In this document: piece after piece, positions 13,967 through 22,095 of the stretch
How positions within the stretch are numbered: the stretch's first letter is position 1
Layout of the letters: each line of letters opens with the position of its first letter
NCBI GenBank assembly: GCA_964391885.1
Contig: CAYMNU010000076.1
Coordinates: 1-33,324 of the forward strand
Reading direction: 5' to 3'
DNA length: 33,324 bases
From: CAYMNU01 sp964391885
GTDB taxonomy: Archaea > Altiarchaeota > Altiarchaeia > JAFGQM01
The notes under the pieces: generated by a model
The model's database searches: none
What the model saw: the letters and a program-made list of their open reading frames with translations, nothing else
What the model was told of the DNA's origin: nothing
Made by a program: the position numbers and the translations under genes

Positions 13967-16900
13967 CTAAGGCGGCGGCCCGTCGTCAGTATCTCCTGAA
14001 TTCCCGTTGCAGGGTATATCCCTGCTTATCCAACCCGTGCCGTAGTTATACCAGATTTCTCCGTTGATGCCTATCCACCCGTCGCCCCAGCTCCACCACG
14101 TTTCGCCGCCTAATTGGCACCATTGGCTGGCGGGACAGGTCTTTGCATAATCCTCTGAATATTTGTACGTCCTGAAGCTTTGTCCGAAGGGGCAAAGCAT
14201 GTTGGCATCAGCAATCCCGTCCATGTCATCGTCGCAGCCCTCGTCAACAGAACCATCGCCATCATCATCAATAAGATTGCAGATTTCGGGATGAATATTG
14301 GCATCGTTATCATTAACATCCCCTGAAAAATAATCACAACTATAGAACTTCCCAAACCACCCCAAGCCGTTGTTGAAGTAGGTCTCCCCGTCTATTGAAC
14401 ACCAATCATCAGCCGGGCAGTGCGACGCATAATCGCCGAAATAAGTCATCGAGTAGAATTCGCCTTCACAGGCCATGGACGCGTCCGCAAAGTGGTCGAA
14501 GTCGTCGTCGCAGCCTTCGTCAGTTCTTCCATCCCCATTATTGTCTATACCATCACAAATTTCAGGATTATAGCCACAAGTTTGAGTTAAAACAGGATTT
14601 CCTCCCTGGCATCCGGAAGGAGATGAAGAAGTGATTGTTCTTGTTTGAATTTCAGATTGGGGACAAACCGCAGGACTCCAAGCAGAGTAAGTGAATGACG
14701 TGCATGTTGGCGCAGGAGCAATGGAACCCTCTAGACTTATTTTTAGGAATTTGTAGTTAAGTTGTTGGACTAAATAATCTTGGGGACCAAAACCCTTGTC
14801 ATGACTTCCAACTAAATAAAATCCGTTTTGGTCAATCTCATTATTTGTTTTAAAATTTGAATCTAAAAAATTGACATGTCCCAACCTTAAATTTTCCCAA
14901 CCCGGAGAAGTTATTGTATCCTCAATTAAAGTGAAATTACTCCAATGTATTAAATCCTTTGAAATACCTAGTGCAAGGAAATAATTATACTCAACGTCGT
15001 TATTATCTTCCGAATTGAAATAGCCCCCAGCATCCAAAACCCCTAAATAATAATTTGTTCCCTTAATTTTAGCAACCTTAAATAGTGTCGGACTATGGTA
15101 TCTATTGGTCCCTTCAACAAATTTGGGCCATTCCCAATAATTATCCATAGTGTTGTAAGGGCTTCCAAAAATGTCTGAAGACCTTCCACCAAGCATAGAA
15201 TAATCATTTATATTATTGAAACATTGAAATCCTCCTTTATCTAATCTGTCAAGCCAACCGCTCCCGTAATTCCACATTATGCAACCATTTACAGTTATCC
15301 ATCCCTTTTCTGTACCCTGATAATCTTCATTCCAAACATCCTTTCCTTTCACATAGAAATCGCCGCTCCAGAACTCCTCCGGAAGGCTTGGCTCCCAGCC
15401 TTCAGTCCCATTTGCTAACTTGTACCACGATTCAAAACTTCCAGCATGAACATTATTCAATGGAGCACGAGCTACCTTTATTCCATAACTTCTTCCTTCA
15501 GAAGAATCGCCATCACTAAAATCTTTGTAATAGACATAGAGGTAATTATCTTTAATTATTGTTCCTGGATGCGATGCTCCAAAGCCATCATAAAGGTTTG
15601 CATCCCAATCTGTAAAACCATTTGCTGGCCAAACAATTGGACCTTCATCAATAAAGTTTGTTCCGTAAGAATTTTCTGAAAGGGCTAAGTTTACAAAAGT
15701 CCTATAGGTCCAAGGGCACCCATAAGCATATTGGCTACTATTATCTGGATGATTACAGCTATTGCAACTTACCTCTGGGACCATATTGCTTTGATAACAT
15801 ATTCCATTATGCTTAATATTAACATGCTCTCCATGGCTAAATAAATAGATGGTATTTCCCATCTTCTCAATGTCATATGCCCCCATATAAGTAGCTCTCC
15901 AAAAAGGCACACCTTCAAATTCCTGTTGAGATAAAATATTGTTGTTTTTTGCAGATCTCATAATCGGAGAATTAACATTATTATTTACATACCCATCTCC
16001 TCCATATACTAATCTATTTGTCTGTAAAAACTTTTGTTTAAATGCATCCGGATTTTCAATAAAGTTTGCGTTTACAGAATCATAATCTGCTGAATAAGTC
16101 CAACCAGTAGAAACAAATATTTTATTATCAACAATAATTGGCGCAATTTCAGTATACGCAGTTAATTTATCTTGCATTACAATAGGGCTTAAAGGCATCC
16201 CATCGCTTGTTCTAATCGTTGTGATGGGCCCGCTAAGCTCTATAGTTAATTCCGGCAGACAATCGCTCGGACAAGCTCTGAAAGTTTCCCCCTCGTCGCA
16301 GACCCTGTCATAATCACATATAGGGGGGTAATTATCTCCTCCAGAATCCACCCATCTCCACAGGCCAGACATATTGGAACAAGTGAAAGACTGGCCGTTG
16401 CAGACCAAAGACTTACCAGACCCTGTTTCCCCGCATGCCCACTGGCCGTGCGCTTTCCACGAGTAAGCGCCACCCTGGATGGAATTGCACCTTTTCACAC
16501 CACCCTCAATCTCGAATCCTTCAATTCCATCCGCATCATAAAGCATCCCGCAGGGCGTCATATTGTTGCACGCGCAGAGGTCTGTACCCTGGTAGATTGC
16601 GGAATCAATCTGCCCGTCGCAGTTGTTGTCCACTCCGTCATGGCATATCTCCAAAGAGGATGTTGACACGCAATCCGGGCATTCGTCCAGTGAAGTATAA
16701 ACGCCGCTTAGCAGAGAAGAAACGCACACGGCATCCTCTTCGGTGAGTTTGCCGTCTTCATTGACATCGAGAGCGGATATGTCAGCCGGCTGCTGCCCGG
16801 TCTGCCGGACCTGCTCGAGAGCCTGCGAGATAGCCAGGAGGCTGGACTGTGTGATGCTAGCGCCTGAACTAGCGGCTGGAGCGCTGGATGTGGATTTGCC

Positions 16901-17317
16901 CTGCGAAGCAGACCGAAAACTAGGGTTAACTTGGATAATTCCACCAGAAGAAGGGGGGTTGCCCATCCATGTGTTTCCACTGGAATCAGTTACTCTGATT
17001 ACTAACCCTTCATTGGACATGCCTTCAAAAGCGAAACTGCTGCCAGTTCCCATAGTTCCTGCTATCCTGCCGCCGGTTGCGGAGTATAGCTCAACGGTCA
17101 GCATCTCGGCCGCCTCATTTGGCACATTGACTATTAGGCTGCCTACATTGGGAATCACTGAATCGGTATGTGTTAGTTCTAGAAACAGGAAAGAAGCCAT
17201 CACAAGCAACCCTATCAGAGCTATTGTGAAAACCTGCGGGGGTATGCCCCGGCCCTCGAAGAAGCCGGCTAGGCGGCAGGTTTCCAGGAGGTCCCACGAC
17301 AGGTCTTCGAAAGGCAT
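13967..17317 (-). CDS. Large mosaic surface protein: dockerin-like, MopE-like and propeller domains
   Basis: 1116 residues, ATG at 17317, with a TATA-like TTTTTATTC about 26 bases upstream. A short cytoplasmic N-terminus is followed by a membrane anchor (29-47), then an extracytoplasmic region. This has a beta domain (58-130), a Ser/Ala linker, a dockerin-like calcium loop (DVNEDGKLTEEDAV, 184-197) and a MopE-type motif (CHDGVDNNCDGQID, 225-238). A degenerate CGDG module follows (CDYDRVCDEGETFRACPSDC, 334-353). Residues about 360-860 resemble a glycosidase-like beta-propeller (SHPGTIIKDNYLYVYYKDFS). Then come a six-cysteine module (871-914), two further MopE motifs (918-937, 1010-1029) and aromatic GxGW motifs. 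The DNA for the propeller (about 14,710-16,240) is far more AT-rich than both ends, so that domain was probably acquired separately. Substrate and role are unknown; surface adhesion or glycan binding is plausible. Confidence 0.85.
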   Translation of the reverse strand: MPFEDLSWDLLETCRLAGFFEGRGIPPQVFTIALIGLLVMASFLFLELTHTDSVIPNVGSLIVNVPNEAAEMLTVELYSATGGRIAGTMGTGSSFAFEGMSNEGLVIRVTDSSGNTWMGNPPSSGGIIQVNPSFRSASQGKSTSSAPAASSGASITQSSLLAISQALEQVRQTGQQPADISALDVNEDGKLTEEDAVCVSSLLSGVYTSLDECPDCVSTSSLEICHDGVDNNCDGQIDSAIYQGTDLCACNNMTPCGMLYDADGIEGFEIEGGVKRCNSIQGGAYSWKAHGQWACGETGSGKSLVCNGQSFTCSNMSGLWRWVDSGGDNYPPICDYDRVCDEGETFRACPSDCLPELTIELSGPITTIRTSDGMPLSPIVMQDKLTAYTEIAPIIVDNKIFVSTGWTYSADYDSVNANFIENPDAFKQKFLQTNRLVYGGDGYVNNNVNSPIMRSAKNNNILSQQEFEGVPFWRATYMGAYDIEKMGNTIYLFSHGEHVNIKHNGICYQSNMVPEVSCNSCNHPDNSSQYAYGCPWTYRTFVNLALSENSYGTNFIDEGPIVWPANGFTDWDANLYDGFGASHPGTIIKDNYLYVYYKDFSDGDSSEGRSYGIKVARAPLNNVHAGSFESWYKLANGTEGWEPSLPEEFWSGDFYVKGKDVWNEDYQGTEKGWITVNGCIMWNYGSGWLDRLDKGGFQCFNNINDYSMLGGRSSDIFGSPYNTMDNYWEWPKFVEGTNRYHSPTLFKVAKIKGTNYYLGVLDAGGYFNSEDNNDVEYNYFLALGISKDLIHWSNFTLIEDTITSPGWENLRLGHVNFLDSNFKTNNEIDQNGFYLVGSHDKGFGPQDYLVQQLNYKFLKISLEGSIAPAPTCTSFTYSAWSPAVCPQSEIQTRTITSSSPSGCQGGNPVLTQTCGYNPEICDGIDNNGDGRTDEGCDDDFDHFADASMACEGEFYSMTYFGDYASHCPADDWCSIDGETYFNNGLGWFGKFYSCDYFSGDVNDNDANIHPEICNLIDDDGDGSVDEGCDDDMDGIADANMLCPFGQSFRTYKYSEDYAKTCPASQWCQLGGETWWSWGDGWIGINGEIWYNYGTGWISRDIPCNGNSGDTDDGPPP

Positions 17318-17450
17318 GAAAGATTTAAAGGATCAAAGAATAAAAACCCGTTAAAGCTCCGCCGAAGAGTTGTTTTTTATGCTTAGCCTCATTTATGTTT
17401 CAGTACCTAAAGGCGGGTAAAATGAATCCAAATACATGCGACCAACTGGT

Positions 17451-17464
17451 GCGTCGCCCTGGTT
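17451..17464. repeat. Fragment resembling the tRNA-Lys anticodon arm
   Basis: GCGTCGCCCTGGTT matches 13 of 14 bases of tRNA-Lys at 17528-17541 (3' anticodon stem plus variable region), 77 bp from it and in the same orientation. It may be debris of a former tRNA-Lys copy. The rest of 17318-17504 shows no gene. Confidence 0.35.
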
Positions 17465-17504
17465 CTGAAAACAAAACATGCAGCGGTAGGGCAAGTGGAG
17501 TATA

Positions 17505-17579
17505 CGGGCCCGACGGGATTCGAACCCGCGACGCCCTGGTTAAAAGCCAGGTGCTCTAACCAGACTGAGCTACGGGCCC
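17505..17579 (-). tRNA. tRNA-Lys (UUU)
   Basis: 75 bases without intron. Acceptor stem GGGCCCG/CGGGCCC with discriminator G; D arm GCTC/GAGC; anticodon stem CCTGG/CCAGG with loop CTTTTAA, giving anticodon TTT; T stem GCGGG/CCCGT (one G-U pair) with loop TTCGAAT. CCA is not encoded. Its 3' end is duplicated at 13551 and 13639. Confidence 0.97.
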
Positions 17580-17659
17580 AAGACAATGATTGTGCTTGAC
17601 TGCCATTAATCTCCAGTCCTCATACGGGGGCAGAAGAATCTGAGCAGAAAGCGCTATAT

Positions 17660-17770
17660 TTGTAGTTTTAGTTTAAAAAGCTAAGCTCGGTGGATTGCGC
17701 AGCAATCCGCCCTTTTTGATCAACCTTTTCCTAAAAGGTTGTTGTAGTTTTAGTTTAAAAAGCTAAGCTC
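17660..17770. repeat. 29-bp direct repeats flanking two perfect palindromes
   Basis: The 29-mer at 17660-17688 (TTGTAG...AAGCTAAGCTC) recurs exactly at 17742-17770. The 53 bp between them hold two hairpins: GGATTGC-GCA-GCAATCC near 17692-17708 (extended by flanking G-C pairs and followed by CTTTTT) and CAACCTTTT-CCT-AAAAGGTTG at 17721-17741. This fills the 216-bp gap between tRNA-Lys and the Vps62-domain gene. It could be a bidirectional terminator cluster or a miniature mobile repeat. Confidence 0.6.
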
Positions 17771-17795
17771 TGCTAGGCATGGGTCAAAAAGCCGT

Positions 17796-19550
17796 TTAGG
17801 TAACTCGCGTCCCGCAGATATGGCAGAAGTTCTCGCCCGGGGTCGCTCCCGCACCGCACATGGGGCAAGCTCTTGCTTGCTGAATCGCCTGATGGGCTGA
17901 GTATTGCATAGGATGCTGCACTATGTTGAGGGTAACCGGGGCCTGCGCCAGCCTACTCTTCCCAAGATCCGGGGCGCTGGCTATCATAGCGATTCCAGCA
18001 ATAATCCTTATTATGCCTCCAATAAGCATTAGATAAGCGCCTATTCCCATCCCCCACTGTATGTCTAGAATGGCATAGTCGCCGAACGGCCCCTGGTAGG
18101 CGCTGCCCAGAGGGGATGCCGCGACGCCTGCGATAAGGCCCTCGGTCTCGGGCGGTATCCCCTCGCCAAACATGGGCTCTATGCTTGGGAGAACCGAGGA
18201 TATAGAAGCCACTGCTGCAATCACAAGGATGAAAGAGACTAGGGGCCCAATACCACCGAAAAGGTATTTCGCTCCCAGCTTCTTGCCGCTGCTGGCGCCT
18301 ATTATATCTGTTATAGTAAAGATTACCCCTGCCAGAAGAAGCAATCCCAGGGGGATAATAACCGCAAAAACAGTACTCATTCCCGCTCCTTTTTGCAAAG
18401 TGTTTATCTGCAGGCCCCTCATACCATCTATGCTCATCAGCTCGACAGGGCCATCCGTCACCACCTCGTCGCTCTCTATGGAGCCGCTGACCGCGTACCA
18501 GGGGCTCATTATGCCCGCGAATATTATTGCAGTGCTTAGTATGCCTACAAACAGCCAGATTGAAAATGAAGAGCTAAACAGCTCTTTTGCATGCAGCTCG
18601 CCGCGCTGGGATAGCCTGGCTATCATAATTACCTTGATGGCAAGCCGCACTATAATATAGACGATGAAGATTAGGGCGAAATTATATATTATCCAGTCGA
18701 CCATGAATGCACTGCCCCCCTTCAAAGGCTGCGACATCGCCCAGCCCACGGGGTCGTTCCATGAGCTTGCATGGTCGCCTGTGGAAGGCCCAAAAGGGCC
18801 GCTGCCTCCTGTAACCTTTGAGAACTCACCCGGCGAGTCGCCCCATCTCCCTCCGAATGAAAGCCATGATTGGGATTCAAGGTGCCTCAGTTCCAGTTGT
18901 TCCGGTGCTATTGTTATCCCGCTTCCGCCCACATCATCATTCTGGAGCCCGAATCTGCCTTCATAAGGCCTGAAATAATGTGCATGCGAACCCCGTGAAG
19001 AATAGACTACCGGGTTGTTGCCTATGCGCTCGACATCATTCCATGCTACTCTCGAGCCGCCGTGATGCTGCGAGTACGCGGCCCATTCAGGGATTCCTTG
19101 CGGGTTTATGAGGATGACGACAAGCTCCCAGTCCCCCTCGTGCTCGTTCAGGGGGCCGTCATTGAAAGCATAGAAGAGCCAGTACTGCAGGGCAGTGTAG
19201 CCCTGGCTTCGGGATACCCTATAATAGGAGACAGGAGGCAAACCCGCCATATTTTGCCTATAGTCATTTGCTATCTCTTCAAGCCCTCCTAGCTTGTTGT
19301 CAAGATAGTAATCTTCATCTGAATATGATGAAATAGAGCTGGCTGTCGGGTTCCCGTCTATTACAATTCCTTCCTGCATCAGGCGAGAATTGCGTATATG
19401 GTATTCTGCCTCTACGGGATAGAATAATTCCGCTTCGTTGAATTTCAAGACTGGTGCATAGAATTGTGCCAGCTGCTCGTCACTAAGCTGCGCTGATGCC
19501 TGCGAAACAATCGCCAGCAAGGCAATCAGAACCAGAAGCTTTTTTGTCAT
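17796..19550 (-). CDS. Vps62-domain secreted/membrane protein with C-terminal zinc ribbon
   Basis: 584 residues, ATG at 19550. Signal peptide 1-20 (cleavage after ASA likely). Residues about 25-270 match the Vps62-related family: LQYWLFYAFND, NEHEGDWELVVI (136-147), YSQHHGGSR (159-167) and VYSSRGSHAHYF (182-193). The conserved His, Glu and Asp residues look like a metal or catalytic site, though no activity is established for the family. There are about five or six membrane helices after residue 282, with an outside loop around 360-400. The C-terminus carries a cytoplasmic zinc ribbon (C562, C565, C576, C579). This repeats the plan of the VWA protein at 9684-10688: sensing domain outside, ribbon inside. 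A role in envelope surveillance is only a guess. It is flanked by tRNA-Ala upstream and the repeat cluster downstream. Confidence 0.85.
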   Translation of the reverse strand: MTKKLLVLIALLAIVSQASAQLSDEQLAQFYAPVLKFNEAELFYPVEAEYHIRNSRLMQEGIVIDGNPTASSISSYSDEDYYLDNKLGGLEEIANDYRQNMAGLPPVSYYRVSRSQGYTALQYWLFYAFNDGPLNEHEGDWELVVILINPQGIPEWAAYSQHHGGSRVAWNDVERIGNNPVVYSSRGSHAHYFRPYEGRFGLQNDDVGGSGITIAPEQLELRHLESQSWLSFGGRWGDSPGEFSKVTGGSGPFGPSTGDHASSWNDPVGWAMSQPLKGGSAFMVDWIIYNFALIFIVYIIVRLAIKVIMIARLSQRGELHAKELFSSSFSIWLFVGILSTAIIFAGIMSPWYAVSGSIESDEVVTDGPVELMSIDGMRGLQINTLQKGAGMSTVFAVIIPLGLLLLAGVIFTITDIIGASSGKKLGAKYLFGGIGPLVSFILVIAAVASISSVLPSIEPMFGEGIPPETEGLIAGVAASPLGSAYQGPFGDYAILDIQWGMGIGAYLMLIGGIIRIIAGIAMIASAPDLGKSRLAQAPVTLNIVQHPMQYSAHQAIQQARACPMCGAGATPGENFCHICGTRVT

Positions 19551-19594
19551 TTATCCGCTATTTTATGAAATCTTAAATAAAAAGATAGGATCAC

Positions 19595-19606
19595 GACTGG
19601 CCGGGA
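19595..19606. repeat. Copy of the tRNA-Ala 3' end
   Basis: GACTGGCCGGGA is identical to 19687-19698, the T-stem and acceptor end of tRNA-Ala, in the same orientation and 92 bp away. It is shorter than the tRNA-Lys copy and could be chance, but the pattern (a 3'-end copy on the 3' side of the gene) is the same. Confidence 0.35.
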
Positions 19607-19684
19607 CGAGCGAGTGGAAGCATAATCGTGGCAAATTACAAGCGAGTAAGGCCAGGCCACGAGACCAAGCTAAGAAAAAGTGAG

Positions 19685-19821
<137 letters not shown>

Positions 19822-19947
19822 ACAAACGGTTTTTTGGTCCTGGAGCGGCTTATTTTGACCTATTGAAAATAAAAACAGATCCACACCCGTGGGCAAACTA
19901 ACGTTACTTTGCCGATTCTTTTTTATTCTTACAACCTTTAAACTAAT

Positions 19948-20544
19948 ATGGGCGAACCAGTACTTAAGCACACAGTGAGAGGTATTGCTAATTTTGCCAT
20001 AAATGCGATTGATGCCGTCGACGAGAAATCAATAGAAAAATTCATCGATTCGATACTCTGCTCTGAGAAAATCTTCATATATGGTGCAGGGCGCAGCGGG
20101 CTTGCGGCTAGGGCTTTCGCCATGCGATTAGTGCATCTAGACCTGCCCACATATGTCATCGGCGAAACCATCACACCGTCTGCGCAAAAGGGCGACCTTT
20201 TCATCTGCATATCAGGCAGCGGCGAGACCTCATCTGTTCTAGACTATGCAAGGTCGGCGAAGAAAGCCGGCGTCAAAGTTGCGGTGATATCTTCATACCC
20301 ACAATCTTCTTTAGGGAAGCTCGCTGACTTAGTGGTTACTATAAAGGGCAAGACCAAGCTCGATGTCTCAAAAGAGGATTACCGAGCTCGCCAGATAGAA
20401 GGGCAGAGCGTAACCCTCGCGCCAATGGGCACTCTTTTTGAAGACACTTCAATGATATTCTTTGACGGCCTGATAGCCGAGCTCATGCTGCGCCTTGACA
20501 GGAGCGAACACCATATGATGTCAAAGCACAGTTGCGTCGAATAA
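19948..20544 (+). CDS. hxlB: 6-phospho-3-hexuloisomerase
   Basis: 198 residues, a single SIS (sugar isomerase) domain. Motifs: FIYGAGRSGLAARAFAMRL (43-61), SGSGET (89-94), APMGTLFEDTS and the C-terminal HMMSKHSCVE, the position of the family's catalytic histidine and glutamate. It interconverts 3-hexulose-6-phosphate and fructose-6-phosphate. In archaea lacking the oxidative pentose phosphate route this supplies ribulose-5-phosphate for nucleotides by running the ribulose monophosphate pathway backwards. Its partner hexulose-6-phosphate synthase is not in the window. A T-rich TATA-like box (TTTTTTATT) about 24 bases before the ATG suggests a leaderless message. The CorA-like gene follows after two bases. 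Confidence 0.93.
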   Translation: MGEPVLKHTVRGIANFAINAIDAVDEKSIEKFIDSILCSEKIFIYGAGRSGLAARAFAMRLVHLDLPTYVIGETITPSAQKGDLFICISGSGETSSVLDYARSAKKAGVKVAVISSYPQSSLGKLADLVVTIKGKTKLDVSKEDYRARQIEGQSVTLAPMGTLFEDTSMIFFDGLIAELMLRLDRSEHHMMSKHSCVE

Positions 20545-20546
20545 CG

Positions 20547-21458
20547 ATGAAATTTGTCGGACTCTTCAACGGTGAATTCAAGATAATAGAAGATTTGGAT
20601 TGGCCGCAGCTTGAAAAACTAAAGCCGGATTTTATGTGGCTTGATGTAAACAGAATAGATCCGGCATCCGAGACTGCACTGAAAAAGCTCTATGGCATAT
20701 CGTCACTCACCGACATTGGCTTTTCGCCAATTACCCCTCTCCCTGGCTACGACCTTCTGAGGGTATCTTACTTTGAGCAGGGGAGCCGGCGCGACTTTAA
20801 AATCTTCGCATCTGAAAAGTTTGTTATTACCGCCCATGAGGGTATCGATGCCATATCCGAAGAAACTATGGCATCTGTAAACGAGATGTTGGTTTCAGGG
20901 GGTTTGAATACTGAGTCCGTGCTAAAAGGCATATTCTCTACAGTAATAGAAAAACATGCAACACAATTACAGAATTTCCAGAATATTACTCGTAACATAT
21001 CCCTTAAACTGAAAGAAGGCCTTTCAGATACAAGTTATATAACACAGCTCAGCGAGAGTTCCCATGAAACCCAAAAAGTTTTTTATCGTACCAAGGCACA
21101 ACTTCTGGATATTGCATTGGGAATTTATTCTGTTCGGGGCGTGAAGGATTCTAATAGTTTTGCATCACTTTATTCACGGATGGATGAGCTAAGCGGAGGC
21201 TCTGATTACTTTGCCGGGATTGCAAACCAGTATTCCAGTGCACTCCTCTCTTATACTTGGGACCGGTTAAAAACAATCAAAAGGACATCTTCGGGGATTG
21301 CATTATTGTCATTTTTCTTTGCATTGGCTGCCATATTCCCTATATTTTTTCCGAATGGATTATCGGGCATCGATACGATATACATAATTTTTGGCCTGAT
21401 AGCTGCCGGTGGCATAGCGCTCCTTGCAGAGCAGCGAGGACTCGTTTTCAGGGCCTAA
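20547..21458 (+). CDS. CorA-like divalent cation transporter family protein without the GMN motif
   Basis: 303 residues from ATG 20547, two bases after the hxlB stop; a TTG at 20532 would lie inside hxlB. The N-terminal half fits the CorA cytoplasmic domain: WLDVNRIDPASETALKKLYG, then YDLLRVSYFE and KIFASEKFVITAHEGID. A long helical region spans about 110-245. Two C-terminal membrane helices follow (about 250-270 and 277-296). In true CorA channels the first helix ends in GMN, which forms the ion selectivity filter; here that place reads FFPNGLSG. The fold is therefore kept while magnesium selectivity is doubtful. It could be a transporter for another ion or a non-transporting relative. Its end overlaps the convergent fibrillarin gene by 11 bases. 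Confidence 0.78.
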   Translation: MKFVGLFNGEFKIIEDLDWPQLEKLKPDFMWLDVNRIDPASETALKKLYGISSLTDIGFSPITPLPGYDLLRVSYFEQGSRRDFKIFASEKFVITAHEGIDAISEETMASVNEMLVSGGLNTESVLKGIFSTVIEKHATQLQNFQNITRNISLKLKEGLSDTSYITQLSESSHETQKVFYRTKAQLLDIALGIYSVRGVKDSNSFASLYSRMDELSGGSDYFAGIANQYSSALLSYTWDRLKTIKRTSSGIALLSFFFALAAIFPIFFPNGLSGIDTIYIIFGLIAAGGIALLAEQRGLVFRA

Positions 21459-22089
21459 GCTTTAGGACAAAGAGCCGGTGGTCCTTGTCGTAGGGTATCA
21501 AGTTAATCTCCTCCAAAATCTCAAAGCGTTCTGAAAGCCCCTCATGCACCTCCTTAAAGATAGAAATAGGGTCTCTAACTGTGTCAACGCTGCGGGCCTT
21601 TAGGCAGAGCATAGCATAATCCCCTGGCTTAAGAAAAGCATCCGTGTTCTTTAACAAGATTCCCGACTGGTCCGGCTGGGCGACGTCCTGGTAGATGACA
21701 TCAACATCCCCCACTAGATATTGATAGTCCTCCGGACTCCGGGCATCTTGGAGCAGTGGGGTCATATTGGAGCGCTTGCCTGCAAGCGCGACAAGCTTTC
21801 TCATAGATACCTTAGAGAATTCAAGAGCGTAAATGTGGCCTTTTGTAACTATGTCTGAGACATGGCTGGGCGTAGTTCCTGTCGAGGCTCCGAGGTAAAG
21901 CACATTTGAATCTTCTTTGATGGGGCAGGTCTTAAGGCCGTTCATTATAGCTGCTGCGAGCTTGCTCCTATACGGGTTCCAGACTCGGTAGCCGTCTCGC
22001 AGATCTTCCCCATAGACGCTGCCTGGTGCGAGAGCCTTTGTCAATAGGCAATCCTTCTTTCTCCAGACTCCCGGAAACGGCTGATTCAT
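21448..22089 (-). CDS. flpA: Fibrillarin-like rRNA/tRNA 2'-O-methyltransferase
   Basis: 213 residues, close to the usual archaeal length of about 230. The SAM-binding region is YLGASTGTTPSHVSDI. Upstream is YGEDLRDGYRVWNPYRSKLAAAI, the family signature, and downstream lie ALEFS, QDARSPEDY, DVIYQDVAQPDQ and the C-terminal PYDKDHRLFVLK. The catalytic K-D-K-H set is consistent with LKA, DVAQ and DKDH. The protein methylates ribose 2'-hydroxyls in rRNA and tRNA as the catalytic subunit of C/D-box RNPs with Nop5 and L7Ae. Its partner Nop5 lies at 29172, seven kilobases away, instead of adjacent as in many archaea. It is the last gene of the smc-scpA-scpB cluster, six bases after the DUF4186-like gene. 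Confidence 0.95.
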   Translation of the reverse strand: MNQPFPGVWRKKDCLLTKALAPGSVYGEDLRDGYRVWNPYRSKLAAAIMNGLKTCPIKEDSNVLYLGASTGTTPSHVSDIVTKGHIYALEFSKVSMRKLVALAGKRSNMTPLLQDARSPEDYQYLVGDVDVIYQDVAQPDQSGILLKNTDAFLKPGDYAMLCLKARSVDTVRDPISIFKEVHEGLSERFEILEEINLIPYDKDHRLFVLKLRP

Positions 22090-22095
22090 CTTATG

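Noticed and set aside
13967..17317. Active mobile element with its own integrase
   Set aside because: No integrase, transposase or replication gene is present; only the att-like tRNA ends and one cargo gene are visible.
17424..17560. Open frame across tRNA-Lys encoding a GPDGIRTRD-type peptide
   Set aside because: This is the well-known spurious translation of the antisense of a tRNA T arm; the tRNA structure is complete.
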